Source: Spirometra erinaceieuropaei (Eukaryota > Platyhelminthes > Cestoda > Diphyllobothriidea > Diphyllobothriidae). From it: a DNA stretch of 64,000 bases. The stretch lies in the NCBI GenBank assembly GCA_902702965.1, contig CACRXP010000089.1, positions 512,914 through 576,913 on the forward strand, in the 5' to 3' direction. The notes below the pieces were generated by a model. That model did not search any database, was not told the DNA's origin, and saw only the letters and a list, made by a program, of their open reading frames with translations. Below, piece after piece: positions 22,983-34,623 of this stretch. How positions within the stretch are numbered: position 1 is the stretch's first letter; each line of letters starts with the position of its first letter. Both the position numbers and the translations under genes were made by a program.

Positions 22983-23024
22983 ATCTATATGAATATTCAT
23001 ATTGACCCAATTGTGAGAAACTCG

Positions 23025-23099
23025 GCGCCTCGGTGGGATTCGAACCCACGCAGTAAGGGGAAGGCTTTAGCACAGCTCTAACCACTTGAGCTACGAGGC
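23025..23099 (-). repeat. tRNA-like module with intact pol III A and B boxes
   Basis: The minus strand reads GCCTCGTAGCTCAAGTGGTT at its start and GTGGGTTCGAATCCCAC then CGAGGCGCC at its end. GCCTCG pairs with CGAGGC, the T arm GTGGG/CCCAC is perfect, and T8, A14 and the D arm are present. The anticodon region is shortened and does not form a normal 5-bp stem with a 7-base loop, and the variable region (TTCCCCTTACTGC) is long. I therefore call it tRNA-derived, not a functional tRNA gene. Confidence 0.65.
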
Positions 23100-23308
23100 T
23101 TCGCCGGACGACGCGACTTTTATCGCATTTTGGTCAAGTTACACGCCTAACCTAGTGCAAAGTCTGGAATCCACCAAATCTGATGCAGTAAGTTGACTGC
23201 TCAAGCAGGATTTCCTAAGTAATTCGCCTAGAATCTACCAGATGACTACCAGGCTCAGTAATTCATAGATATTTTTGCAGATTTTGAATAATTCATACTG
23301 ACGGCGGG

Positions 23309-23390
23309 GCCTCGTAGCTTAGATAGTTAGAGTATTGGCTGTCCTGAAGCCTTCCCCTTACTGCGTGCATTCGAATCCTGCCGAGGCGCC
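23309..23390 (+). repeat. tRNA-like module, right inverted end of foldback copy 1
   Basis: GGCCTCGTAGCTTAGATAGT at the start, GGCTG..CTGAAGCC in the anticodon region, CATTCGAATCCTG as B box and CCGAGGCGCCA at the end, the last resembling an encoded CCA. It is inverted relative to the module at 23025-23099. The T stem has lost pairing (GTGCA against CCTGC), so it is degenerate. Confidence 0.6.
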
Positions 23391-26300
23391 AAGTTTTTCA
23401 CAGTTGGGTCAATATGAATTATTCAAAATCTGCCAACATATCTATGAATATATGGATTTAGAGATCATTGGATATAAGAGTTCCCCTAAACATTTCCCAC
23501 TCCAAAGCTGGACATATCGACTCTGAGAAGCAACTTTATTCTACATAAGACTAGTGATCATTTGTGTCTGTTACATTTAAATTCTTTATCTAGCGCGCAT
23601 TTTCCACGGCGGAAATGGAGAAAATTATACGCGGAACTGAACAGGCAGTCCGAACCATAGGCATACGGCACAGCTTGGTCGCATACGTTTTAAAGATATC
23701 TTTAGAGAACGTTTTTTCGATTTTTAGTGCGGGTCTGGCAGTCAAAAATGCAAACATAGTTAGGCCATCCGCCAATCACCTAGCTAAGCACGTTAGTCGA
23801 GTGAACTTCTAAATTGAAGAAAATTGTATTCCTCTCCGGCATCAAATTCTTATTATGTTTTCGGAATGGTGAACGAATATGACATTCAGACGACCGATGA
23901 GAGGCAGAATCAATTGGAAACGTAGACATTCCAAGACCTTCTACACTAGATGGATTTCAGAAGACAGCCAGCGTCTTGCGCGCGCGAATTTCCACTGACC
24001 ACCTAAATGTTTATAAACGTGGTTCTGTAGTTATGTAGAGTGAATTGTTAAGAAACATCGCTATTAGTTAGATATGCACGTCAGCCTGTGACCGACAAGT
24101 GAGCAACCCAATTGTAAACTACCCCACAAACTTCCTTACGTTGGTAGAGTTCGTCGACAGCGACAAATCTTTATTGTGAAAAGACCTACTAATAGCAGAA
24201 AAAATCAAAAACTGGAGACATACGCAACTCACTACTTTCGCCACGTGCAATCATGATGGTTGCAGAGTTTTACAAGTCCCCTTCGAAAGAGTACCATGGG
24301 GAACGTCAGAATCAACAACGCTGCCATTAGTATCATTTTCTATCGCTGAAGCCATATTTCAAGCTGTCAGTCAAACGAAATTTGAGCTTTTTAGGGACGG
24401 CCATTAAGAAAATGAATATTGGATTATGGACGAGCTGATTCCGGAGGGACGACCTTGCAGGAATGCCAGTGATTTCATCCAAACGTCCATCTTGATATTT
24501 TTTGTTAATCACGGGAAGAAGAAATCACCACTGTTTGCCTCATCTGTCGAGTTGACTTGAGGGGCATGCTGCTACACTATTGTTACTTTTTTAACCGTAG
24601 AAGACAAAATGATAGCTAGCTACCAATGTCTCTATGCGGTCGATTTTTAAAAATTAAGGAGAGTCCAGAAGAAGTTGCATGCCTGTAATATGCCTACAAG
24701 ACCTATAAGGGATAAGCCGTCGATTTCATTCACTACGATGGGCATTCTCATATGAACTTTCCAAAAAAAGTCATGTTGGTTCAGCTGCTAACCAAATACT
24801 GAGATGGATTTTGCTCATATTCCGCGAAATTAGATCACCCAAGTCCCTTTACGGAGAACAGGGTAAGAATGCTCATGCATTGTTTTTAATTCAGTATTGC
24901 TGCTCAGAAACATATTTAAATTGAATAAATATTCTGTGAGTTACCCCGTATCTTGGACACTACTGACGATTTACCAATGAATAGCTGCCGTGTCAAGTCG
25001 TCTCCTTCCAGCTTAATTTTCAGTGGACTCATGAATAACATATACCAAAAAGCTTATTTTTAGATATTGAAACGTTTAGAACAGATGCGTTGCAGCCCTG
25101 GGGCGAACTCTCAAAATGGGTTACCAGGGTGTTTCAGAAACATTTGATTCCGGATCCCAGCATCGAATTTAAAATGGATGAACTGTGACGCAGACACAAT
25201 GAAGATAATATTTGCCCCGGTGAAAGCGGCGCGAGTGATTCATTAATTGTTTGAAAATCATTTTGATATCTACAGGAACGCTTTATCTTGCATTTTCGAC
25301 TGCACAGTGCAGTTTAAAACTAAGCATCAATGAAAAAGAGTCTAAAAATCAGGAGAAAAAGACTTTTTTTCACGCAGAATAATCCACGATATTAGTCATG
25401 GCGATATGTTTTCAGTGGCAGTTTTTGTCGAATCCTGGGAAATTATTATGATTCAGTGGAAAACGTCTTCGAAAACTCCAGCACAGTTCACGTAGACAGT
25501 GCGTAAGCTTTTGCTATTTAGATTGTCTCCTTCGTCTCCTCCCGGTTCATTTCTTCATTTGGTCTTATCAGCGAGCTGCAATACAATTCCCGTCTACCAT
25601 TTTTCGTAGCTTTTTCGGATGTCGTCCAATTTCCCTACCGACAAGACGTGCAACTTGCAATAACAAAATCTCACCTTGTTCAAAATCATTTAGTTGTGCT
25701 CGTCAAGGAATTCGCAGTAGGCGGAACCTGACCGAAGTTCATCGATTCTTTGTGTAAAGAAATTTGTTATTGCTGCTCACTTAGTTTGCTTAACGCAGCT
25801 ACCCAGTAACAGGGACCACCTCAAACTGAATACAGCACAACAATTGCCCAGTGCCACGTTCGCAGTCTGGCGGCGAAAAAATGCGGTTTCATGTAATGGT
25901 CTCAGAATTGTGGCACAGAGATCCTCTCACAGTTCATATCATACAAATTCTTAGCAAACCAACATGTGGTGAAACCTTATGCGGGCTCAATATTGTCCCA
26001 TTTATCTTTTTATGTGAAACGTAGAACCGGTCTATGCAAGCTGCCAAAATTGTAGTTAAAATAGATGATCCTTAAATTGTGCACCTGGCCGTATAACACC
26101 AAACTGCAGAAAATATATAGTCTACGAAGTAGCTAAGGGATTTTTCCTAAGGACTGCCATTCTAATATTATTTTTACTTATTTATTTGCGTTGACAGGCT
26201 TTGCGCACTTCTGCAAACTAGATCTGCGCATTAGAAGTCACAGTTTCCTTATCATACTATCATAGGTACTTAAATATTTTTCGTTCTAAGCAAAATTATC

Positions 26301-26476
26301 CTTCTAAAACACCTTTGATGATCTCTTTATACTGGAAGGAGTGCGTTTTTTTACTGAGTGTACGTCAGTTTATTAAGTCTCAGTTTACGAGTTTTAAGGA
26401 GTGCTTTCTGGATTTATGCTTATTTCGTACTCAGGTTAGCAAAAGTAAGAGACCAGGGTTGATAATCTAAAGAAAA

Positions 26477-26508
26477 TGAAGTGCTCACCGGATCCGGTGA
26501 GCACTTCA
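26477..26508. repeat. Perfect 32-bp palindrome
   Basis: TGAAGTGCTCACCGGA reads identically on the other strand (its reverse complement TCCGGTGAGCACTTCA follows directly), centred on GGATCC. Weaker pairing continues outward (AAAG with CTTT after one mismatch). There is no loop, so it could extrude as a cruciform. Its GC content is well above that of the surroundings. Confidence 0.9.
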
Positions 26509-29500
26509 CTTTCCTCAGATATTTCGTACGTTAGATAACCCACCGTATGCAACCAGTCAGTTCGATAAATTTCTTGCTTTTTTACCGGCAAATAATTAAA
26601 AACCAACCAGTACATTGTATACTGCCAGCAGACAATTTCCCTTATGCCTGCTCCTTTAATGGCTATCAAAAACTTATTCTTTATTGTCATCGCACGCTAA
26701 CGATTAGCCAGGCGCTTGTACTCAACTTCAAAAACGGTAAAGCGTGGTTAGGTCGGTAACCAAACTAACGCAAGTGAGTCTGAAGAGACGACACAGTCGA
26801 GTTAGATGCGACAGCACTGAAGTTAACGTGAAAATTGTCCGATAAAGGGAGGACAAAAATGCTATTTGAGTTTTAAGATGTTTACCTCCGTGAAATTGTA
26901 ACAACATGTTCCGACAGCTTACGCAACACGGGACTTTAGGTTACAAACGTTGCTTGGCAACAAATAGCGCCATAAATGTATTCGACACAATAACAGGAGG
27001 TAGTATGAGAATCTCACCTTTATCCCTCTGGTGAACAGAAAATGGTGCTTAACATCCGCAGTCTGATGAAGTGTAATGTTGGCAATGATTACGGGGTTAC
27101 CGCGAGTGTACGCTGAAAAAAAATGAAAACAAAACCCACAATTTCAATTTTGGAATTGTTATCTGACTAAAATGGCCTAAGGAAAGGTTGGCGCATTTCG
27201 AGATCTCTATAAGTTTGATTATTGACCCAAACCCTTAGGCGTTCCGTTCCGAAAATAGCCTCAAAAGCCTACTGCACACGTGGCTCGTACAAGTTTGGCA
27301 CAAAATTGCCCGAAAAATCAATTCGACTTCAAACATTTTGCAAAAAATAAGAACCGAATTTTAGAACGCGTACAGCAGAAGCTGTAGAAGAATTGATTAA
27401 TTGATTGACGATCTAATAGGAAGTACAGCACTTGCGTTACCAGAAACGGCGAAACTTCCCAATAAAACAGGTAATCTTAACCAAAAGTGCACTAAGAGAT
27501 TACATGTTATTGTTCACCGTAACCCCCTTCCGAAATATTTCGATTTCACATCGGTTGATAAATGATGCAGAAAATTGTGTTTGATGGCTAAAAATCAGGG
27601 ATACAGTTTCCATCAATAAATATATCAACCATAACGATGACAAATCGGAAGCTTTCACGTTTGATGAACATGCAGCACGTATGGCAACGCTTCAGTATAA
27701 ATCGAAGTTGGACCTCTACTTATTCGGTTAAAATGAACATTGTCTTGTTGCTCGCGTACCTTTTAATTTTTCCTTCCAGTGTTTGTGTAGTCTTTAACAT
27801 TGTCGAGTAGAGAGTTTTAAATAACAGTAGTATGGTTAAGACCTGTTAAGCATCATATGTTATTTGACACGACTGTCATCTGACAACTTCTCTACACTGT
27901 CAGAAACATCACCTGTTGGCCAGGTTTACGTAGATTTTTGGAATTTTGTGCACTGTGTATGCAGCTTCCTCTCTGTGCACCTCAGTAAAGTTTTGGAAGT
28001 GGTCTCTGGTTACTACTTTCCTCTAGCCTAACTAGGCGAAGCCGTTTAACTATCACTGTTCTACCATTCAAGTTTATTTCTTTCAAACAGCTATTATCGT
28101 TCTCTCATACAACAGCTCACAGTTGGTGTGGCGTGGGAATTATTTAAAAATGTTGCCATTTTGCGCAGCTCAAAGTTATAAAAAACAATGTTTTTGCTAG
28201 CTCACAACAATATACGCATGCTGTTTTGCCTGCAGTTCCTCGCCCCGCCACAGATTTTGCAGAATATTTTCGCCCGTTAAAATGCTTGTTTTCTCCCATT
28301 TGTTGAAACGCAACTTATTCGTAGAATAGACAGTTTTTAAAGCTCTGTAATAGCCTAAGCCAGGCTTCTTTGGCAGCATTTTTATAAGTGAGCTTATAAC
28401 TTTCCAAACTGCCCAAATAGTAACTTGTAATTAAAGACGCATTGGAACGATCGCTCACTTAAAATGACTTTCAGTTCTCAAATCTTTCGTGACGCAGACA
28501 AAGCTGTCTTAAACGGATCACAAGAAAGTTACATACAGTTACTTGTGCTTTTTGTATATTTTAAAATGACAGGCTCTTACGCTGTTGGAGCACCATTAAC
28601 ACCATCATCGCCCCCCTGGAAGGTTTGCTAGTGTCTGTCTAAATGCCCAAAAGTGTATCGAGTAGCTCCTTAAAAGGTCTCCCAGAGAGATATGCAGAAT
28701 TACGGTGGTATAGTAAATTGAAAAAGTGGCAAACTCACAGAAAATAAAATGAGTGCTGCTCAAACAATCTTCAGTAGAGATCAGGAAAAGCATAATGCAA
28801 TGTTTTTCATTAAGTTTTAAGTATGGATTTTTCTGGAAAATGCAACTGTAAATATGTCAAATTAATTCATAAAACAGTTTTGAAAATATACTTGGTAATT
28901 CATCGTGAAATCCTTTTATTGTAACGAAAAGCTTGGCCAGGGTCGGATTCAGGGGCTCCACTATAATGAATTCAACGCCTTCGTCCATCGTCCCAAATAA
29001 GGAGAAGTAGCGGTTTGCTGTGATAATGTAAAGGTCGGTAAGTTCGAAGATATCGAAATACATAAACATCTAGTGAAATCTCCGTTGGTAAAGATACCAG
29101 TTAGATAATTGCTGGTTTAGATCGGAGTTATTTAATCCGGTCTCTTCGACTTTAAGCTTTTCCAAGGTTCATAAATTTGCGGGGTGAGCAGACTAAAAAC
29201 TGAGCATTTTAAACGCCAAACCTAGAACGCCCGAGTACATTGGTCATACCACTCCAATGGGCGAAATTACCTATAGTTGTAAAACCCACACTCGAATTAG
29301 AGTACACTTTACCAGCTTTTGCTTTGTTAGTAAAGGTCCTACAAAACTTTCTATAATCCAAAATGAACATAAAAGGTCAACACGAATTCCCTGGTCTAGT
29401 CTTGGAGCCACATTTCGACACGATAACAACAATATCAAAATGCATTCATGCATTTATCTAATTTTTGAATAGTAATTTCGGTATGGATCGGGTGAAGACC

Positions 29501-32500
29501 TTCAAAAATCTGTGACATACAAAGAATACCTACTAAACGTAGTTAAGTGGATTTCAGCCCGACACGATTATTTCGGAATGGTGCTTCATCGTACAAGGTT
29601 GGGTTGTCTGTTGTAGACGGTCTGAGGCATTATCTACAATGGAAGCAGCTCAGAGAGTTGGGAAGCGATCGTTGTAGACACTTAATGCTAACGTTTTTTA
29701 AATTGTCCAGTTTAATTTCGGTTGCTACATGTCAAAGCATTAAAACTTTTCGTCCGAAAAACGAATTAACCGATTATCTATACTTATTTTGCCATTCTTC
29801 TATGCATACATAGGCCCCGCCCGCAAAACCCCTATTTCGACCTTCCCCGTAAGAGATGCACCTTTAGCTGGTCATGTGTGTTTGGGATCCATCACCCGAT
29901 CGTTGCCGTAATTTCAAGTGAGAAAGATAACCTACGTAAGGTTGCAACGTTAACAACCACAGACAAACACTCAAAAACTTTAAATACACGACTCTTTGCT
30001 GACTTTGGATAAATTTTTACATATGCATGTGTGCAAATCACACTATGAAAAAGTGACTGACTATTGATTGCAAATGTATGCCTTGATTTCAGAAAGCTAT
30101 ATCAGGTGGTATATATTTTATTAAGGTAATGCCAAAGCAATTTGTTTCGCAGTTGTAACAATTGCGGTTGTATTTTATAAAGAAATTGGGAGATTTGAAT
30201 GACTCCATTATAAGTCGGACACTGCGCCTGCATACTATTCATTGATGCCGACCAAAACATATGCCAACAACGACATGTCTGTAACAATATCGTCGAAGCA
30301 GGAGTTAATATATGAATTTTCTTAGATAGACATGGAAAACATCGTTTAATTCCATATGGACTATCAAAATCGCAATTCGCTTTCTAAAATTTGTATGAGG
30401 CACACTTCTTAGAAATTAAAATATGCCTATTTCGAGGCACAGGTTCCAAATAAGACAATATCCAATAAAGGATAACAACAAGAAAGAGTAAATTTAAATT
30501 TCGACGGAAATAAAATTTAACTTTAAAAAAGCTAGGCTAAACCTGTTGGCTGATTCTCAACCAAGAAAATCAAATCGTCATGTATATAGGCGCAAAGCGC
30601 AGAATTTTTGAGATTTCTAAGGGTAGATGGTTACCACTAACCTAACGATGCTCAAAATCTAAGGCTTTATGCGGCAGTTGAAAATTTGTAACAAAATGCC
30701 AATCAGATTAAAGGACCTTAGAATTTGTTTCCATAATGTAAACTGTCTTACGCGCAAACGGGAAAGTATAATGGCGCCGATCAGTCTTTGATAGTTAAAG
30801 TCTTTTTTGCAGGGCTGCCTTCTGCACGATACAGTTCTAACGTGATAATAATTGCCTTGGCAGATCTGAGTCAAGTAAATAGGTTAGCAAAATTCGTGAT
30901 CTGTTGGACTGTAGAACGAAGGCGTTGCCGACGCCAGCATGCACAGTACCGTAACTAACCCCCAAGTTTCTCCACACAGAACGTCAGGTTGTTGCATGGG
31001 TTCCTTCGCGTTCCCCACGTAGCCTCTGGGAATGACTCGTTTAACTAAACATGAAAATGAACTGTAGGATAAACTGCTGACCACCTATCTAGAATATATA
31101 ACTGGGAAAACTGAAAGCGGTACACTAACCATTAATTCTCTTCCTGGCAACATGTCAATTATGTTAAAAAAAGCATTTGGGTTCACATTGTAAATAATGT
31201 CCGAAGTGAGTCCTTAAATAAAATGGAATTAGTGCAAATTATGCATATGAAAAAATATCATAAATATGACCATACCGCTTTGTAATAGCAAAAATAATAT
31301 GATTACTGGACGCAGTTTGCATCTCAACCAGCTCCAATGCTAAAAGAAAAAAAGGTGTCCACGCAAATCGAAAATTAAAAAGGTCATATAAGTTTCGTTT
31401 AATAACTGAAAATAATATGACCGAAAATCTGTATTTCTAAGTTTTCGCACTTAACCGAAACCTCATTCAATCGGATATAAAAAACATAAGCAAGTAGTTA
31501 TTAAGGAGAAATCATATAATTTTGACTATCACTTTTTTTTCAAAAGTAATTAAAGATAGATTTAACACGTTACCGGCACCATCACCAGAATTCCTAGAAT
31601 TAAAATAGAGAGGCGAGCTTTGAAAATATGTTCACTGCTTGTTCTGTCCGTTATGGGTTTTGGCCGCAAATTATTGAGTTTACACAGCCGCATTTAATGC
31701 TGTCCTTGTGCTTAACGCTGAATAAATCCTGTTCCATAATTAAGCATAGTCTATACTGCATTTATCCAAGTTGATTATTACGTGAGGCATACGGGAATTT
31801 ATGATCCGTTTTACAGTCACAGTTTACGAAACGGCAAAAGAAATGCCTTTTTTTCAGTTGCAACCTGAGCGCCGTTACTACTTTTCTACCTTTACAACCA
31901 TATCTGTTTGCCTGCTTGACATGCTTGCCAGGATTATACATTCCTACCATGCGGGTTTGATGATACGGCGGCCACGAAAAACGTTGTTTGGTTACTTTTG
32001 ATTAACCATGTAACAGTTCACTCAAATGACAAATGCTGCCTTTCTAAGAGTGTTATTACTCACTTTTACCTTTCAAAATAATAATTAGAAGGATCAGAAG
32101 TGATCAAAAGTTGGAAAGATAATTAACTAAACTGAAGAGTAACTTTTAGAAAATAGGTTATCTCTTAATCCTTGGGCCCATATATACCTAATTTCACATT
32201 TCGGAATTCTCAGTTACAGTCTTTATCCAAAATGCATACTTAACATTAACTCGGTTCTATCTATTTTGAAAGTTCTTTAAAAGAGAAGTTGGGAAGCTCA
32301 GTTTATTTAGGCTTTGAAGGGGTCTGTAGTAGTCAACCATACAAAAATGTTCATGATCTAAAGAATATTTAGTTATTGTTCATTTGTCTCTCTACTAAAC
32401 AATAGTTGTCCATCATTTAATTTGGAGACCGCAATTAGACTAATGCTGCCATTTTTATTATGAATATAAGTCTTTTTGGTAAAAAAATTTCCCTGCTCTC

Positions 32501-33472
32501 TTTTTAACGATATCAGTTAAGGTACAGAGCGAAGGAGTTACGAGTTTACTTACTAGCGACTTCAACATGAATGCGGTTGTCTTCTTTGTCTTTGACCTAA
32601 GCAACATATGCACATTGATTTAAATGAGTAAAGTACAGGCTGAAGAGGGGGGGGGCAGGTCGTCACCTAGGAGGTTCTGCAGAAATTCACAGGAAAGGTT
32701 GTGACCTCCAAAAATGTACTGATGAGTGTATGCCTGCTGCACTGTCCTGAAATGATGCAAGAAACGACTGAATTGACATGATCAGGAGTAGTCTACACGA
32801 GTGTGATCAGGCTTTTGCTACTGGCCAAATGACCCTAGGGTTACATATGGGCCCGTGGCAACCGAGAATAAAGCGAACTGGAAGCATAATTTTTCGTGAT
32901 TCTTAAATTAAAACTTATGGTCCAATGAGAGAGTTCATGTTGATCCACTACGTCTGAATTTGACTTCTCAATATGCTTTTTGCACGCTAAGAGGAAGACG
33001 AATTCATTCAAATTATCATGGTACATAAATCGACCGCATTTTATGTCATCGTTGAGAAATACATCTTGTAGAGACTTAAGCATGTGTTGCCAATTGACTT
33101 TCAATCAGCGTACCACACAGATGACGGTTGTCAACGTAAACCAGCATAAAAGCCCTAGGTCTCAAGTGAGATGCATACATATTACGGAATTCATATTTTT
33201 CCCTACAGTATATTTCAAAAGTGGACGACACACAACACGGCATGCATCTAGTATTTTATGCATTCAGATTTAGCAAAGAGGATGAATTTTCAAAGTACAA
33301 AACGTGCTTGAAGGGATTTGGAAAAGTGCCTAATCGCGCATCAGAACTATAGTAACTAATCATTCTTTGAAGGACAGTGCTTTTTAATCGTAACAGCATG
33401 GGCTTTCTGTGTCCCAGCTTCTTAGGTTACCTTATAGTTAATTTTCTTCCGGGAAGAAACTCAGTATCTAGA

Positions 33473-33486
33473 TGTGTGTGTGTGTG
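33473..33486. repeat. (TG)7 microsatellite
   Basis: Seven uninterrupted TG dinucleotides. Short and ordinary. Confidence 0.8.
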
Positions 33487-34061
33487 ATAGCATTCTGTTG
33501 ACGTACTGGTGCAGTACATCCGAAGGAAAACCTAATGACTTGTAATAAATGTGACTAGTAATCAAGACAGATGACTACTCATGCAATTTAGAACACCGGT
33601 ATTTGCAACTACGAGACTGCAGAACCAATCTGACTGGGTCATACTTTTGGCGAGCATTGTCACAACTCAGTAAGTATTAACTAAATTCCTACACCGCTAA
33701 GAGTATCACGACACAGAGACATGAAACGACCACCAGGCATGCGAGAATGAAACTAAAAGACTGTGTTTCAGGAAGAAACAACAGTATTCAGATGCTGGAT
33801 TTTATGGAAAATCACTTGATAGAACGAATAAAAATGTTGTTCCAGTTATGATTAAACACTCCTAGAATACGAGATTAATGAGCATGACGGAATATTTATC
33901 GAGAGAGGTAGAAAGAAGTCAAACAAAATTTACAGTTTGCTTGGCAGTATTCGGCTCCCTTTGCAGCCTCCATTTAGCTGATATCTTCCAGGAGGGTAAT
34001 AAGCTGACGGTTAACAAACTGCTAGAAAAATATTTCTACCGGAAAAGCTTATTCGGCCCAC

Positions 34062-34623
34062 ATGTCTAAGAAGCAGTGGATCGTAAATACCTGCATGAGA
34101 CTCGCGGATGAAGAGCTCCCCTCGGACGATAATGAGTGGAAGGACAAACAATCGAATGTTATGCAAATCTCCGTCAGTGAAAGTGATTACAGAGTAAGTG
34201 ACGGCCTGATCATTTATCATGCATGCCCAATGAACGTTCGACTATCAAAGGCTAGGGAGCGACCTGGCAACCAAGATATTTTTGTCTGCGTAGCAATCAC
34301 ATTTCCGCACTCCATAACCTCACAATTTTTGTACATATTTTCCTTCCGATATATAATGCTTGCTTTGATCCTAACTTCGAAGCGCTAAGGAAACAAAGGT
34401 CTTTTCAACGGACAGATAGGAGGCTTATTTGTACAAAGACTCACTAGGGGACATTTTTGGATGGAAAGAGTTAGGCTTCTTAATGCCTCTATTTGGCGAT
34501 GTGAGCGAAAATGCGAGTTCTAGGAAGCAGTTAAGGAAAACATGTGATCACTTGAATGAGAGTTTATTTTTCTGGCGTTTTGGACTTGCGTTCAAGCGTA
34601 TCATCCATGACATCATGTACTAA
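34062..34623 (+). CDS. Possible two-exon host gene, unidentified small protein (34062-34193 and 34420-34623)
   Basis: Exon 1 starts at ATG 34062 and runs 44 open codons (MSKKQWIVNTCMRLADEELP, then an acidic/polar stretch ending SESDYR). It ends in a consensus donor, AGA|GTAAGTG. A 226-base intron ends at CAACGGACAGATAG. Exon 2 resumes in the same phase (phase 0) with EAYLYKDSLGDIFGWKELGF, continues through a charged helix (SSRKQLRKTCDHLNES) and stops at TAA 34621-34623. Phase agreement, donor quality and composition support a gene of about 111 residues. The acceptor lacks a strong pyrimidine tract, and exon 1 could instead be internal, since the frame is open back to about 34023. No signal peptide, membrane helix or known domain seen. 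Confidence 0.35.

Larger units (their letters stand above)
22983..23460. repeat. tRNA-ended foldback element, full copy 1
   Basis: Long terminal inverted repeats of about 120-140 bp each contain a tail (TCAATATGAAT.ATTCA..), a spacer (AACTGTGA.AAAACT type) and a tRNA-like module. The modules face outward: minus at 23025-23099, plus at 23309-23390. The centre (23105-23300) holds blocks AATCCACCAAATCTGATGCA, AGGATTTCCTAAGTAATTC and GAATCTACCAGATGACTACC, here reversed relative to the 55.3-kb copy, then an extra inverted tail copy (AATTCATAGATATTTTTGC). No coding capacity. Related copies: 55341-55790, 38030-38395, the split copy at 19.4/21.0 kb and a centre at 13990-14125. Confidence 0.75.
23461..34061. 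other. Long AT-rich stretch without a recognised gene
   Basis: Many frames of 60-97 codons occur on both strands but none carries a family motif. One minus-strand frame (28857-29069) is preceded by an AG acceptor-like sequence and contains a GTATAT donor-like site, which is not enough to call a gene. A perfect palindrome lies at 26477-26508 and a short TG run at 33473-33486. No TE protein was recognised here. Confidence 0.3.

Noticed and set aside
23025..23099. A genuine tRNA gene
   Set aside because: Acceptor stem, D arm and T arm look right, but the anticodon arm does not form a normal stem and loop, the 1-72 pair fails, and the same module recurs as inverted ends of a repeat family. Treated as tRNA-derived.
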